This document shows, one piece after another, positions 63,438-64,000 of a stretch of DNA of 64,000 nucleotides (positions within the stretch are counted from its first letter, which is position 1; every line of letters starts with the position of its first letter). The translations under genes were made by a program, and so were the position numbers. The notes under the pieces were generated by a model that ran no database searches, was not told the origin of the DNA, and saw only the letters and a program-made list of their open reading frames with translations. The stretch comes from Roseiarcus sp050013915. Lineage in GTDB: Bacteria; Pseudomonadota; Alphaproteobacteria; Rhizobiales; Beijerinckiaceae. The stretch spans positions 23,548 through 87,547 of the forward strand of contig JBEKEI010000001.1 in assembly GCA_050013915.1 (NCBI GenBank). The letters are read 5' to 3'.

Positions 63438-64000
63438 TCAAAACAGCGACTTCGCCGCCGCCATCGCGGCGTCGGTGAGCGGCGCCGGGGCCAGCACGTA
63501 GAAGATGATCAGCGCGGTCGACAGCGCGAGCACCACGCGGGCGGCGACGCCTGCCTGATCGAACGCCTCGGCCGGCTCGTCGAAATACATCACCTTCACG
63601 ATGCGCAGATAGTAGAAGGCGCCGATCACGCTGCACAGGACGCCGATGACGGCGAGCGCGAACAGGTTCGCCTCGATCGCCGCCGCGAACACGTAGAATT
63701 TGGCGAAGAACCCGGCGAGCGGCGGAATGCCGGCGAGCGAGAACATCATCGCGCCGAGGAAGAAGGCCATGGGACCATTGGTGCGGGCCAACCCGGCGAG
63801 ATCCGCGATGGTCTCGACGTAGCGGCCGTCTCGCTGCATCGAGAGGATCGCCGCAAAGGTCCCCAGCGTCATCAGAAGATAGATCGACATGTAGATGATG
63901 ACGCCGTGCACGCCATCGGCTGTGCCCGCCGCCAGCCCGACCAAGGCGAAGCCCATATGGCCGATCGACGAATATGCCATCAGGCGCTTGATGTTCGTCT
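63438..64000 (-). CDS. nuoN: NADH-quinone oxidoreductase subunit N (NuoN), C-terminal part
   Basis: The frame enters from the right edge and ends at 63438, giving about 186 residues of the C-terminal third of NuoN, an antiporter-like proton-pumping subunit of respiratory complex I. Several membrane helices are clear (GVIIYMSIYLLMTLGTFAA; AFFLGAMMFSLAGIPPLAGF; ALAVIGVLCSVIGAFYYL). SLAGIPPLAGFFAKF is the family signature. The N-terminal part is outside the window. Confidence 0.96.
   Translation of the reverse strand, partial: TNIKRLMAYSSIGHMGFALVGLAAGTADGVHGVIIYMSIYLLMTLGTFAAILSMQRDGRYVETIADLAGLARTNGPMAFFLGAMMFSLAGIPPLAGFFAKFYVFAAAIEANLFALAVIGVLCSVIGAFYYLRIVKVMYFDEPAEAFDQAGVAARVVLALSTALIIFYVLAPAPLTDAAMAAAKSLF

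Overview
The window reads as chromosomal DNA of a very GC-rich (about 70 % by eye) alphaproteobacterium of the Hyphomicrobiales (Rhizobiales) type. The support is the dnaG-rpoD pair, the nuoN-birA-rnj-mce gene order at the right edge, the alphaproteobacterial RNase P RNA, the FixL-type PAS kinases and the general protein character. A methylotroph-rich family such as Beijerinckiaceae or Methylocystaceae is possible, but the sequence alone does not settle it.

Layout. 1-23.6 kb is mainly housekeeping: dnaG (3' end), rpoD, a solitary type IIG restriction-modification gene, a CAU tRNA (probably Ile2), tadA, rluB with a long basic tail, rsmD, a non-pyrrolysine MttB-family methyltransferase, an SDR, a YafY/WYL regulator with a VOC protein, mutL, two Gly/Trp-rich exported proteins, ureEFG without structural urease genes, rnpB, a PRC-barrel protein, and a cytochrome c' plus diheme cytochrome c pair. 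23.7-38.5 kb looks like one accessory unit: an unrecognised 437-residue protein; a 2009-residue hybrid sensor kinase with a degenerate Ser/Thr kinase domain; a facing OmpR-type response regulator; and, divergent from that, a four-gene operon of two flavin amine oxidases, a ThDP carboligase-like enzyme and a KAS III-like protein lacking the active-site cysteine. This is the best candidate for an undescribed small-molecule pathway with its own sensory control. 38.9-49.8 kb is a dense signalling island: four tandem paralogous CheY-like receivers on the + strand face five genes on the - strand. Those five include a receiver-kinase fused to an IS5-type transposase N-terminal domain and two kinases with FixL-like heme PAS domains. 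50-64 kb returns to core genes: tRNA-Ser, pyrG, a CDGSH protein, a SPINDLY/OGT-like glycosyltransferase, beta carbonic anhydrase, a TPR-GT9-like protein, mce, rnj, birA and the 3' end of nuoN.

How the parts may work together (inference). In the accessory unit the oxidases could make 2-oxo acids from amino acids, the ThDP enzyme could decarboxylate and ligate them, and the KAS III-like protein could transfer an acyl group. The kinase/regulator pair sits beside TTGAAC-type half-sites in both flanking divergent promoter regions, which suggests a common regulon. In the signalling island no receiver has a conventional DNA-binding output. It therefore looks like a phosphorelay or protein-contact network, unless the transposase-derived domain binds DNA.

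Three gene-free stretches (about 7.0-7.25, 21.1-21.4 and 51.6-52.0 kb) carry diverged, rearranged copies of one interspersed repeat family. One copy includes a tandem 10-bp TTCCA repeat in phase with the DNA helix.
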